DNA of 64,000 nt from Closterium sp. NIES-65 (lineage: Eukaryota > Streptophyta > Zygnematophyceae > Desmidiales > Closteriaceae): the NCBI GenBank assembly GCA_948144175.1, contig CANXME010000774.1, forward strand, positions 558,001-622,000. Direction: 5' to 3'. Below the pieces are notes generated by a model. That model was not told where the DNA came from. It saw only the letters and a list, made by a program, of their open reading frames with translations, and did not search any database. A program made the translations under genes and the position numbers. Of this stretch, positions 11,122 to 22,229 are shown piece after piece; within the stretch, counting starts at the first letter, position 1, and every line of letters starts with the position of its first letter.

Positions 11122-13073
11122 ATGGACCCTAGCCCCGACGCCGATAGCTCGGCGCCGACTTCGGCTGACTTCCCTCTTCGTCACCCAATGGGTCGTGGTC
11201 TCAGCTTCACTCTAGAGTGGGAAGACTTCTTAGTTCTTCGCAACCACAAGATAGAGTTCAACGACGGATGTTTGGGTTTCGGCATCAGGTAGGACTCGAG
11301 TAGTCGGCGCCGACTAAACAGGGTTAGTGTTGATGTCGGCGCAGTGGCCTACTGATTTACGTCGACGTGCACGGTATTAGGCATATACCCCCTCCAGGAA
11401 CGTTGGCCACCTTAGGAAGCGTCGACCAGACGCAGTCGCCCTGTGTACTTTTCGGCGTTTGCTCAATCGCCCTTGTATGAACCTCCTTTCCCAATCGTGC
11501 CGTCAGGTTCGCGTGGTCCCGACTTGGGATCGACAACCAGCGTTTGTGGGTAATCGGAGTCGGCACGCTTCAATCGGCCATGAAGGAGGCCGACCATTCA
11601 TGCTTTGCTGCGGTTTTCGACGCCGACATTGCCGCTATCCCGTTAAGAACGATGGGAGTTGTTTCACCGTTGATCAGTTCTCGTTTTTTGTTGTCGCGAC
11701 ATCGCGTGGTGTTGTGATCGACACCGTCGTGAATTGCATGTGCAGCCTCGGTCCGCTTCCAGGAACGCACTGCAACGTCATTGCCATCCTACACCCTGGA
11801 TATCTGTTGAAGGCAGAGTTACAGGTGTGCAGGACCTCAATCCGGCACATCGACCTGCAGACCGGTAAAGGGTATCACCGCGACGAGGCCGCCCGCGTGC
11901 TAAAGTAAGTGCTGAATTGTCGTCGATGACCCGCTTGTTAGTCGGCGACACAGGGTATCACACGCTGACCGCCTCCCTCCACCGCAGTGCTTCAGGTTCT
12001 TTCGCACGGCTGTCCTGGCCGAGCTGGGGCGTCCCGGTAGGATGTGGGACTGGGCGCCGCCATCACAAGCAGTGGTGGAGGTCAGGCTGGCCGACTGCGA
12101 TCACCCTATCCGCGATGTGAGTTTTACGTTCAAGTAGTAAGGGGGGTGCCTGTTTCTGAATGCTCCGCTCATCATGTTCCGTGCTTGTATGCAGAAAGTG
12201 CCGGGCACAGTGTCGGACGGGCATGTCGGTGCCAGCGTGCTTTCCGCGACGTCGTTCGGGTGGGTAGCGAAACAGATCGACCATCTGACAGGCGAGAAGG
12301 GTCATAGTGGGGTGAGCATCGAGAGCGTCGGGATGAAGGGGCTGAAGGCTTTGCGCGACAGCATGGTTGAGTACGTCGGCAAGGTCATTGCCGTAAAACG
12401 CACCGCGGCGCCGACTTCTCAAGCCGCCGCACCCGCCGACAGTGCCATTGATGACGACGGCGCGGAAGGACAGAAGGCGCCCCAAGGTGCAGTTGCCACC
12501 CAGCATCAGGGGAACGCGAGGGTGCATGGGGAAGGTGGAAACGGTGGAGGAGGCGACGCAGAGGTAGGTGCAGGAAGGTTGGAAACGGAGAAGTCGTCGT
12601 CGTCGTCGTCTGAGTCGGAGTCGGAGTCGGAGGAGGAAGACGAAGCGGTGAAGCGTAAGGACGAGGAGGAGGAGGAGGAGGAGGAGGAGGAGGAGGAGGA
12701 GGAGGAGGAGGAGGAGGAGGAGGAGGAGGAGGATGAGGAGGAGAAGGAGGAGGAGGAGGAGGAGGAGGAGGAGGAGGAGGAGAATAAGGACGTGTATGGT
12801 GAGAAGTGGGAGGGAGGGAAGGATGAGGAGGGGGGGAATGAAGAGGTGGAGCTCGTGGTGGAGTATGTAGAGGGTAAGGTTGAGGCGGGAGCGGCGGAGG
12901 CGGTGGGGTCCGCAGTTCAGGGGAATGAGGAAGAGAAGGATGACGGCGCGGGAAATGCTACGAGGTCGGCAGATGTGGGGAAGGAGAAGGGCGAGGTCGG
13001 CGTGGAGGCAATGACGGGAAATGGCCAGGATGAGGCGGCCAGCGAGGGAGGCGGCCAATGCGGAGACCGCTAA
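11122..13073 (+). CDS. Spliced gene of unknown function with acidic C-terminus
   Basis: I do not recognise this protein. Supported exons are 11122–11289 (start MDPSPDADSS, donor AG|GTAGGA), about 11358–11474, 11507–about 11670, 11746–11824 or 11904, 11988–12116 (43 codons) and 12195–13073. The last two join in phase: ATCCGCGAT|gtgagt and tatgcag|AAAGTGCC. Several introns end in a good CAG acceptor. The last exon begins with a normal-composition domain (about 80 residues) followed by a Ser/Glu stretch and about 50 consecutive acidic residues (12,660–12,780), typical of disordered nuclear or chaperone-like tails. Exon borders in the first half are less sure. It could be a gene carried by a DNA transposon or a captured host gene. 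Confidence 0.55.
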
Positions 13074-13474
13074 CGCCCGTGCATACGCGACACGACTCTC
13101 CAGATTGTCGAAGTCCTCCAACCACTCCGTCGCCTGTTCCGCGAATGTCTTCATCGACTTCCACGCATCATCAAAGCTGCCGGTGATGTTGCCCGTGATG
13201 GTCTTCGACATGGCCTCCGTCGCGTTTCGCAGCTGTTCCGCGGCATACTTCTCGGTGTCGTTGACCTGCTCGGCCAACCCTTTAACGTGGTCAACGAGTC
13301 CACTGACCCCAACAAAGAACCTGTCCAGCCGAGCCCGCTCCGCATCGAGCAACGTCGTCAGCCGAGCGTTCTCCGCCCGCAACAACCAGTTCTCCCGTCG
13401 CAGCTCCTCAACGGCGTCCAGTTCAGGGCCCTGCCGACCAGGTGCTTCCCCGGTCTCCTGCACGCCCGTGTTGT
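13018..13474 (-). CDS. Coiled-coil coding stretch (partial, unknown)
   Basis: The minus frame reads about 150 residues with strong heptad character: VEELRRENWLLRAENARL, TTLLDAERARL, then QLRNATEAM, FAEQATEWLEDF and LESRVAYARALAVSALAA. The plus frames over it look like antisense (Ser/Arg-rich). The upstream limit is the element 3 border, so a start inside the insert is not evident. The open frame that begins MVLTYRMREST is partly out-of-frame Copia. The downstream end meets the convergent acidic gene near 13,073; beyond about 13,018 the minus frame is antisense poly-Leu. It may be one exon of a larger gene. Function unknown. Confidence 0.45.
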
Positions 13475-15199
13475 TGGTGGACTCCCGCATCCTGTAGGTC
13501 AGCACCACTCACCAAGTTCGTAGAGAACGAGGGGAGGTAGAGACCAGACAGGGTGCCAGAGGGAGCCGCCGTACACGGGAGGACAGTGGAGAAGCGAGAC
13601 AGGACAGGACCCCCAGAGGGGTCAGCCAGGGAAACCGCAACCGGCCGACTAAGCGGCGTGAGTGTGGTGCGATCCCGAAAGAAGGAGCGAGACGCCCCAG
13701 AGTCAAGGGTGAAGGTGTGGGAGGCCGAAGCCGACGTAGTACCTGAGAGCGCAGACTCACCAGTACCTGAGGACGCAGACACACTAGCACCTAGAGCAGC
13801 AGTCTCAATGCCCGGGTCGGGCGGAAAACACCGGTAACAGTCACCCTCATCACTAATAGTCACAGCATACATGGCAGCAAGGATAGCATCAAAGTCAAGA
13901 TCATAGATAGCTACGCCAGCCCTAGACAGCTCTCCCCAGCGGGGGATCTCCGTGGCCTCCGGAAACTGCTGACGCCAAGCGTCCGTCAGGCGGCCAAAAC
14001 AGCGCTGGGTGGGGTGGGCACCCCCACACTGCTCACCCGCGCGGTCGCCGGTGCGAAGGACGTAGGTGCAGGGACCAAGTCCCCCACCACGCTGACGCTG
14101 CGTGTACCAGTCACGGAGCTGCTGAGGGGTGGGGACGTCGCGAGAACGCTGCTGCTGCTGCTGCTGGCGCTGACCACCCCTAGTGCCGCTCTGCTGTGAA
14201 GTGCCACTCCGACCACCTCCACCACCTCCACCTCCACCTCCTCCACCTTCGCCACCGCCGCCACCCCCGCCAGTACCGACGCCGCCTCCGCCTCCACTGC
14301 TACCACTAGCATCCCCACCCCCGCCACCTCCTCCACCGCCACCCCCACTCCCTCCACCGCCTCCACCTCCACCGCCACCGCCCTCGCTAGCCCCACCCGC
14401 TCCCTTGCCCCCCTTGCCCTTGCCAGGGCGGCGTCTCCCGCTAGGGGCAGACGCTGCACCGACCGACTCAAGACCAACGAGGTCGGCTGCAGCGGCAGAG
14501 GCGAGAGAGGGCAAGAGAGGGGAAGGAGAACACCCCTCAAAGATGGGGGCGCGGGGGTCACCTCGAGAAGCTCCTACAGCGACGATGCTGTTCTCCGCCG
14601 CTAGGAGGGCCTTCTCTAGGCTGTCGACTCTGAGAGTGGTGGGACAGACCGCGAGGAAGTGGTCCCGGACTACACGAAGGGAGTCAGGGAGGCGGGTGAC
14701 TAGAAAGTAGAGAGTGATGTACATGGGGGGGGGGGGGGTTCTTGGCGCAGAAGTCAGCAGGAAGCGCAGCGCGGTAGCGGGTGTCACTAGTGCGGAGGTG
14801 CGTAATGAGATCAGCGACTGTGGGAAAGGCGGCAAGGTCAGGGAAGAGGAAGGGTAGCATGAGGCGGCTCAGTGCAGAAGTGGCAGGGGAGGAGTAGCGC
14901 GCAACTACAGCGTCGTACAAGGTCTGAGCACTCTTGTACTGACTAAAGTGCGCACGCTCAGAGGTAGGGAGGTGGCGACGCACAGCAAGACGTGCAGCAG
15001 CATCGCGCGTGGCCCACTGGGAGCGAACAGTAGGGTCAGCATCAGCAGCAGGGGCAGGAGAGGCGCCAGAGGTGAGGTCAAAGAGAGAAAGACCGTCTGC
15101 CCTATCGCACTGTAAGAACAGCTGCAGGTCGTCGACCCAGACCTCAAAGTCAATGGCGCGACCCTCAGCGTCGAAAGCGAGGACACTAGGGGTAGCCAT
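13475..15199 (-). pseudogene. Copia gag–protease (element 3)
   Basis: The gag start MATPSVLAFDAEG is at 15,199 and the frame is open for about 155 codons. It breaks where a C run, ten long in element 2, is fourteen long here (14,725–14,738 as G on +), shifting the frame. Gag continues in another frame (14,835 onward) with the Gly tract at 14,200–14,400, the cysteine cluster (CTYVLRTGD, then EQCGGAHPTQRC) and the protease motif LDSGAS near 13,700. It is cut at 13,475 by the insert. Confidence 0.87.
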
Positions 15200-15254
15200 G
15201 ACGACAGACTCTAGCAGTGCAAACAGTAGGGTGAGGGCAGTGCAGTGAAAAAGG

Positions 15255-16075
15255 CTCTGTGCTCACCAGACAGGGCAAGTCGGGCGGTCTGGAAGTAGGG
15301 CAGCTCAGCGGCCGGCGGCTCGGCTGCTGGGCGGCTCGGCTGCTGGGCGGCTCGGCTGCTCGGCGGCTCGGCTGCTGGGCGGCTCGGCGGCTCGGCTGCT
15401 CGGCTGCTGGGCGGCTCGGCGGCTCGGCGGCTCGGTTGCTGGGTGGCTCGGCGGCTCAGCGGCTCATCTGCGGGGCGGCTCGGCGGCTCGGCTGCTGGGC
15501 GACCCGGCGGTCGGGCGGCTCGGTGGCGCTGGATCAGGGCGGCGCGACGGTCGTGGGTAGGGCGGCGGGTGGGCCGCAGGTAGAGCTGCGGGAGGGCAGC
15601 AGGTAGGGCGGCTGGCGGGCCACAGGAGTAGGGCGGCTAGCGGGCCGCAAGAGTAGGGCGGCGGGGCCGTCAAGAAGGGCGGCGGGGCCGCGACGTAGGG
15701 CGGCGGGGCCGTCGAAAGGTAGGGCGGCGGGGCCGCGAAGTAGGGCGGCGGGGCCGCAGGAGTAGGGCGGCGGGGCCGCGTCAGTAGGGCGGCGGGGGCG
15801 AAGTAGGGCGGCCGGCCCGCAGGAGTAGGGCGGCGGGGCCGCGTGAGTAGGGCGGCGGGGCCGTCGGTGTAGGGCAGCAGGGCCGCAACGTAGGGCGGCG
15901 GGGCCGTCGAAGGGTAGGGCGGCGGGGCCGCGACGTAGGGCGGCGAGGCCGCAGGAGTAGGGCGGCAGGGCCGCGTAGTAGGGCGGCCCGCCACCGCCGC
16001 TAAGGTGGCTCGGCGCGACCGAAAGGGCGGCGCGACGGGCCGCTAGGGGGGGGGGGGGCGACACGACGGGTCGCC
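15255..16075 (-). repeat. GC-rich leader repeats (element 3)
   Basis: Read on +, 15,300–15,530 is a GGCGGCTCGGCTGCTGG array and 15,600–16,010 repeats GTAGGGCGGCGGGGCCGC in roughly 18–22-bp units. It is the untranslated leader between primer site and gag, matching the same region of element 2 in position and style. The long frames through it are compositional. Confidence 0.9.
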
Positions 16076-16144
16076 AAAAAAAAAAGAGAGCGCGACTCGA
16101 GGCGCGCTTCGGTGGGCCCTAGGAACAGTCCCTAGGAGGGGACC

Positions 16145-16157
16145 TGCTCTGAAACCA
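16145..16157 (-). other. Primer binding site, element 3
   Basis: On the minus strand it reads TGGTTTCAGAGCA directly after the LTR. This is one mismatch from TGGTATCAGAGC, the usual plant Copia site for initiator tRNA-Met. Confidence 0.85.
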
Positions 16158-16291
16158 TGTGAAAATTAGAACGAGGATGAATCAACTATGAATGAAGTGA
16201 GTACATATAGGAAACCCTGATTGGGTTGTACCCCCTATGGGATACCCCACTATAGCCTACACAAATATATATAAGCTATAATGTTCTGACA
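16158..16291 (-). repeat. 5' LTR of element 3 (134 bp)
   Basis: Minus-strand ends are TGTCAGAACATTATAG and TAATTTTCACA. The inner GGCTATAGTGGGGTA and AGGGGGTACAAC blocks are shared with the LTRs of elements 1 and 4. It lies directly against gag sequence of element 4, consistent with insertion into that element or with a rearrangement. Confidence 0.85.
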
Positions 16292-17160
16292 TCAGGGACC
16301 ACTTCCTCTCAGTTTGCCCCACCACACATACCGTTGACCTCCTCGAGGAGCGCCTCCTAGCAGCAGAGAAGAGCATTGTCGCTGTAGGAGCCTCTCGTGG
16401 TGACCCTCGCACCCCCGTCTTTGAGGGGTGTTCCCCTTCCCCCCTCTTGCCATCTGTTGCTTCTGCTGCTGCGGCCGACCTCGTTGGTTTCGAGTCGGTC
16501 GGCGCTGCGTCTACCCCTAGCGAGAGACGCCGCACCGGCAAGGGCAAGGGGGACAAGGGCGCTAGAGGGGCTGGCAGGGGCGGTGGAGGTGGTGGTGGAG
16601 GTAGTGGAGGGGGTGGGGGTGGTGGTGGGAGTGGTGGCGGGGGTGGAGGTGTCAGTGGCAGCAGTGGAGGTGGAGGAGGCGGCGGTGGCGGAGAGAGCGG
16701 AGGCGGCGGAGGTGGCGGAGGCGGCGGGGGTGGCGGAGGCAGCGGAGGTGGCGGAGGTGGCGGCGGCAGCGCTGGAGCTGGTCGTAGCTCTGCGCAGAGG
16801 AGTGGGTCCGGTGGTGGTCCCCGCCAGCAGCAACAGCGCAGTCGTGAGACCCTGTCCCCTCAGCAGCTTCGTGAGTGGTACGCTACGCGTCAGCGCGGTG
16901 GGGGTACTGGTCTCTGCACCTACGTCCTCCGTACCGGCGACCGCGCTGGTGAGCAGTGTGGGGGCCCGCACTCCACCCAGCGCTGCTTCGGCCGCCTTAC
17001 GGACGCGTGGTGTCACCAGTTCCCTGACGCCACTAAGATCCCTTGATGGGGAGAGCTGTCTAGGGCAGGGGTTGCTATCTTTGATCTTGATTATGATGCT
17101 ATTCTTGCTGCCATGTATTCTGTGTCTACTAGTGAGTATGTTGTGACTGTTACCTGTGTG
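16292..17160 (+). pseudogene. Copia gag C-terminal part (element 4)
   Basis: Opens with the gag segment equivalent to RDHFLSVCPTT of element 2. The Gly tract is at 16,570–16,775, then LSPQQLREWYATRQ and the cysteine cluster (CTYVLRTGD, then EQCGGPHSTQRC). A TGG-to-TGA change stops it at about 17,045. The N-terminal two-fifths of gag are missing at the element 3 boundary. Confidence 0.85.
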
Positions 17161-17252
17161 TTCCGCCTGACCCAGGCATTGAGGCTGCTGCTCTAGGTGC
17201 TGGTGAGGCTGCTACTCCAGGTTCTAGTGCGTTTGTTGCCCCAGGTGCTGGT

Positions 17253-20200
17253 GTGTCTGCTCGCTCAGGTACCACGTCGGCTCAGGCCTTACAAACCTTC
17301 ACCCTTGACTCCGGTGCTTCGCACTCCTTCTTTCGAGACCGCACCACGCTTACGCCTCTTAGTCGGCCGGTTGCTATCTCCCTGGCAGACCCCTCTGGAA
17401 GTCCGGTCCTTGTTAGCTTCTCTACTGTCTTACCGTGCCCGGCAGCCCCCTCTGGCACCCTGTCAGGTCTCTACCTCCCCTCGTTCTCTATGAACTTGGT
17501 GAGTGGAGCTGATCTACAGGATAGGGGGGTTGACCAGTTCACTCCTGCGAGTCAGCGGGTGACCCACTGCACGTGTGCTCGGACGGGCCGACACTTGGCC
17601 ACGTTCACCCGTCGGCCGGGGTCGAGCCTGTACACACTTACTACTACGTCTCCTCCGGTTGGTGAGTCTGGTCAGGTAGCTGCGTCGAGTCAGATGTTTG
17701 GTGCAGCGTCCAGGTCTAGTCCTAAGTCTGCTCCCTGCTCGTGTCGTCTCCTGTCCCACCAGACTCTCCTTTGGCACCACCGCCTTGGTCACCCCTCCCT
17801 GCCTCGTCTCCGAGGCATGGCCTCCCATGTCCTTGTCTCTGGTCTCCCCCGGTCCCTCCCTCCCCTCCCTCCGGGGCCTGCCCCTACCTGCGTCCCCTGC
17901 GTCGAGAGGCGACAGCGCGCCGCCCCTCACTCCTCTGAGTTTCCTCCGACAGAGGCTCCGCTGCAGAATCTTCACATGGACGTGTGGGGCCCTGCCCGCG
18001 TCCGTGGCCAAGGTCACGAGCGTTACTTCTTGTTGGTGGTTGACGACTACTCGCGTTACACCACAGTCTTCCCCTTGCGCAGCAAGGGTGACGTCACTGA
18101 GGTGTTGATCGACTGGATCCGTGCAGCTCATCTCCAGCTCAGAGAGAGTTTCGGCTCGGACTTTCCTGTTCTGCGTCTGCACTCTGACACAGGCGAGGAG
18201 TTTTCCTCTGCCCGTCTGGGAGCCTTCTGTCGTGCACAGGGCATCCGTCAGACCTTCACGCTTCCGGCCTCTCAACAGCAAAATGGGATTGCTGAACGCC
18301 GCATTGGCATGGTCATGGACGTTGCTCGTACGTCCATGATCCATGCGGCTGCCCCCCATTTTCTGTGGCCGTTTGCGGTTCAGTACGCAGCGCATCAGCT
18401 CAACCTTCAGCCCCGGGTCTCCTTGCCAGAGACCTCCCCCACCTTGCGGTGGACGGGGAAGGTTGGCGATGCGTCTGCGTTTCGGGTCTGGGGATCTCGG
18501 GCGTTTGTCCGCGACTTGTCTACGGACAAGCTGTCCTCCCGTGCTATTCCCTGCGTCTTCTTTGGCTTCCCCCCTAACGCGCCTGGGTGGCAGTTTTACC
18601 ACCCCACCTCGCGCCGTGTTCTGTCCTCCCAGGACCTCACCTTTGACGAGTCTGTGCCTTACTACCGTCTCTTCCCCTACCGCACTGCGCCCCTGCCCCT
18701 GCCGCCGCTCTTCCTTGCGCCAGGTCCTCCCCTGGTAGACCCCCTCCCCCCTCAGGGTCCTGCCCTGTCAGGTGTGTCCCAGGTAGACGCAGTCGAGCCT
18801 GTCGAGGTAGCTGTTGACTCTGGTGCTGCTAGAGGTGCTGAGCCTGCGGGTGCCGGGTATGGAGGTGCTGAGCCTGAGGTTGCGGAGCCTGGAGGTGCTG
18901 AGTCCAGGGGTGCGGAGCCTGGGGGTGCTGAGTCTGGGGATGCTGAGCCTGGGGGTGCTGAGCCTAGGGGTGCTGAGCCTGGGGGTGCTGGGACTGCTCG
19001 TGTGGCCTCTCGCAGTGCTTTGTTGAGGCGAGAGCCACTCTCTCCGCAGGAGCTACGCGAGTGGTTTGCCCAGCGCTGGAGCCGTGCTGCTGGAGCTGGA
19101 GGTACTACTGTTGCTGTTGGAACCGGAGGTGCTCGTACTGGCGGTACTAGAGCTGCTGGGACAGGGAGTGCTGCTGGGACTGGGAGTGCTGCTGGGGCTG
19201 CTGGAGTTGGTCCTGCTGGAGGTACTGCTGGAGCTGCTGGCGGTACTGGAGCTGCCGGTCCTGCTGGACTTGGTGCTGCTGGAGCTACTGGAGCTGGAGC
19301 TGGTGGGGGTGTTAGCGCTGGTGGTTCTGCTGGCGCTCGTGCGTCTGAGGGTGCTAGAGTTAGCGATGTTGGAGCTGGAGGTACTACTCGCGCGGGTGCA
19401 GCCGGTGGGAGTACTGGTGCTGTCCCTGCTGGTTCTGGAGGCACTGCGCGGCCGCGGCCGTACTTCGTTCCGCTCTTTGAGCAGGTTCTTGGTCTCCCGA
19501 CTTCTACTGGTCCTGCTCCTCCCTTAGAGTGTCCACAGCACGTCCACTCGCAGTCACAGTTACAGCCCGCCTCCCCCCTGCCTGCTCCTTCTCCCTACAC
19601 TGGTCCTACTGGAGGTCTTGCCGAGCGTCGTGAGCCTGCGTCTCGTCCTGCGTCGCGTGTTCGTGCTGCTCGCACTAGTCGTCGTGCTCCGCGTCCGCGT
19701 CCTCTTGCGGTCCCAGGCACACACCAGATGGCACCGCGTCCTTCCACTGCTCCTCTTCGTGTCCCGTTGCCGTCTCCTCCAGAGTCCTCTCTTCCTGTTC
19801 TTGCTGACCCGGAGTCTGACTCTCTTCGTGCTGCCAGTCCTACTTTCACGCGTCTCCTGGCTACTGTCGTCACTAACCCTTCCTTTGAGTCCACTGCTGC
19901 GTCTTCCTTAGTTGCTGAGCTTGACCTTTGCTGCTCGCTGTCGGCTAGACTACGCTGCTATTCTTGTTGCTGAGTCTGAGTCGGTCTGTCCTTTGTCCGT
20001 CGGGGGTGAGTGTGCTTTTAGCACGGACGTCCTTGAGGACAGGCACGAGGAGTTCCATTGTTTTTCTGCTCCTTTGCCTCATCTCGTGTCCACGCTGATT
20101 GCCGCTGAGGGAGACCCGGATGCACCAGACATCCCGACTCCTCGATCGTACACTGAGGCGATCGAGGGTCCCTACTCCTCACAGTGGCAGTCAGCCATGG

Positions 20201-21712
20201 ACGCAAAGATGGCTTCCTGGAAGTCCACAGGCACCTACGTCGACGAGGTTCCCCCACCTAGGGCGAACATCGTCAGTGGCATGTGGATCTTCAGGGTGAA
20301 GCGGCCGCCGGGTTCTCCGCCTGTCTTCAAGGCGCATTACGTGGCTCGAGGCTTCAGTCAGCGGCAGGGAGTTGACTACTTTAAGACCTTCTCTCCCACC
20401 CCGAAGATGACCACTCTTCGGTTGCTGCTGCACATAGCCGCTCAGCGGGACTACAAGCTTCACTCTCTTGACTTCAGCACAGCTTTCCTGCAGGGCAGCC
20501 TGCACGAGGAGATCTGGCTGCGCCGCCCACCTGGCTTCACTGGGTTGTTTCCCTCCTGGTACCCAGTGGAGCCTCCGGCGGCCAGTCTACGATCTCCGCT
20601 AGGCGCCCCGTGAGTGGCACGACACACTGAGGACTACATTTGCGGCTCTTGGGTTTGCTCGCTCTACTGCCGACCTGTCGCTGTTTCTGCACACCGACAC
20701 CTTTTTGCCGCCGTTCTACATCCTTGTGTACGTCGACGACTTGGTCTTTGCCACGGCTGACACTGCTGGACTCGCCTACGTGAAGTCCGAGCTGCAGAAG
20801 AGACACACGTGCACAGACTTGGGTGAACTGCGCAGCTACCTTGGCTTGTAGATCACCCGGGACAGAGCACAGCGCACCATTACCCTGACTCAGTCACACA
20901 TGGTGCAGCAGGTCCTTCAGCGCTTCGACTTCACGTACTCCTCGCCTCAGGCCACTCCTCTGTCTACTCGCCACTCGCTCTCAGCTCTGCCTTCGGATGA
21001 GTCCGTAGAGCCGAGTGGCCCGTACCCAGAGGTTGTTGGCTGCCTCATGTACCTGATGACCTGTACACGATGTGACCTTGCATACCCTCTTAGCATCTTG
21101 GCACGCTATGTTGCTCCTGGGAGACACCGACCAGAGCACATGGCTGCAACAAAGAGGGTGTTGCGCTACTTGTGCATTACGTCGGGCATGGGGCTAGTGC
21201 TTGGAGGGCGACGTCCAGTGGTCCTCACAGGTCACGCAGACGCTTCTTGGGCTGACGACCAGGCTACGCAACAGTCGTCGCAGGGTTACACCTTCAGCCT
21301 TGGCTCCGGCTCTGTTTTGTGGCGGTCTACCCGCTCGTCTTCTGTTCTTGGCTCCAGCTGTGAGGCTGAGATCTACGCGGGGGCCATGGCTGCACAGGAG
21401 CTACGCTGGCTCACCTACCTACTGACTGACCTAGGAGAGCCGCCTCGTTCTCCTCCAGTTCTGTACGTAGACAACAAGGCCATGCTGGCCTTGTGTCGGG
21501 AGCACAGACTGGAGCATAGAACGAAGCACATTGCTCTTCGCTACTTCCTTGCTTGTGAGCTGCAGCAGCGTGGTCAGCTGCGCCTTGCTTACGTGGCCTC
21601 TGAGGCCAACACTGCTGATATCTTTACCAAGGCACTTCCGCCTGGTGATCATCAGCGCTTCTGTACGATGCTAGGTCTTGTGCCTACTTGGCCTCACTTG
21701 CTCACTTCTTGA
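17253..21712 (+). pseudogene. Copia protease–integrase–RT–RNase H (element 4)
   Basis: A 906-codon open stretch (17,253–19,973) covers the protease (LDSGAS, about 17,305), the integrase HHCC region (WHHRLGHPS, then CVPCVE), the D,D,E core (HMDVWGP, LHSDTGEEF, QQQNGIAERR) and the Gly/Ala-rich linker. A small indel at about 19,920 breaks the frame. Reverse transcriptase follows at 19,912–20,610, then a second indel near 20,550, then YVDD at 20,729–20,740 and a CAG-to-TAG stop at 20,848–20,850. RNase H is open at 20,900–21,712 (HADASWADD, SCEAEIYAG, YVDNKAM) and ends with the family tail TKALPPGDHQRF. All catalytic motifs survive, so inactivation looks fairly recent. Confidence 0.88.
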
Positions 21713-21909
21713 CCTTGCTTGTACTGTGATCTTTCTATACCTGCACTTGCTTGTTTACCTTTATATATGATCTTGCATGTGAACTGGCCTTTTGGCCTTG
21801 CTCTTGTGCTCGGACTGTGTGGTGACGTTGTGATCCACCCTGAGCTTGCTTTGCTTTGCTTGACTGGTCTTGTGACCTCTTGTTCTCCCCCACTTTGCCT
21901 ATGGGGGTG

Positions 21910-22039
21910 TGTCAAACTTATATGCTATAGTCTGTGTAGGGTATAGTGGGGTAGTTCATATGGGGTACAACACTTTAGGGTTTCTACTTGTACTCCTCAT
22001 GCTGCTCAATGCAATCATTCCTTTCCTCATTTCTTCACA
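21910..22039 (+). repeat. 3' LTR of element 4 (130 bp)
   Basis: Starts TGTCAAACTTATATGC and ends ATTTCTTCACA. It is preceded by the purine tract ATGGGGGTG, a plausible polypurine tract. It adjoins 3' UTR sequence of the older element 5 on the opposite strand, so element 4 probably inserted into element 5. Confidence 0.85.
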
Positions 22040-22229
22040 TAAGCAAGTGGCCACAAGGTCAGTTCACATGCAGAGCTTATAATAGCAAGAGCAGTACACT
22101 GATCACAACCTAGCAAGTGTAAGCATGCGGGTATACTCATATATATCAGTGTACAACAAGGGCAAGGCAAGATCAAAAGACAAGCAGGTGAGGCAGAGTG
22201 GGCACAAGCCGAAGAGCAGTACAGAAACG

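Larger units (their letters stand above)
10545..13474. other. 2.9-kb insert of unknown type inside element 3
   Basis: Element 3 reads normally up to CCACCA (13,480–13,475) and resumes at TTCG (10,544). Between them lie 2,930 bp with no similarity to the Copia family. The insert holds a spliced gene on + and a coiled-coil coding stretch on −. I see no clear target-site duplication and no terminal inverted repeats: the ends read GGCAGCCCACACTTG and CACGCCCGTGTTGTT on +. From 10,560 to 11,121 there is GC-rich sequence with a 13-base A run near 10,738 and no supported gene. Confidence 0.75.
7059..16291 (-). mobile_element. Copia element 3 (interrupted by a 2.9-kb insert, 3' truncated)
   Basis: Read on the minus strand: 5' LTR (16,291–16,158), primer site (16,157–16,145), GC-rich leader (16,070–15,250), gag (15,199–about 13,870), protease (to 13,475), insert (13,474–10,545), integrase and linker (10,544–about 8,650), reverse transcriptase (about 8,200–7,100). 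It is cut at about 7,059 early in the RNase H region, where element 2 is joined in inverted orientation. Confidence 0.88.
16292..22039 (+). mobile_element. Copia element 4 (5' truncated, decayed)
   Basis: Begins in mid-gag beside the element 3 LTR and ends with its own 3' LTR at 22,039. It is the most readable member of the family in this cluster but has several stops and frameshifts. The 3' UTR at 21,713–21,909 is T-rich and holds no gene. Confidence 0.9.

Noticed and set aside
10545-13474. Calling the insert a Helitron or CACTA element
   Set aside because: No TC...CTRR ends, no CACTA ends and no terminal inverted repeats could be seen, so the class is left open.
12063-13508. 481-codon minus frame with a long poly-Leu stretch
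   Set aside because: Only its first about 150 codons look coding. The poly-Leu part is the antisense of the GAG/GAA acidic tract of the plus-strand gene.
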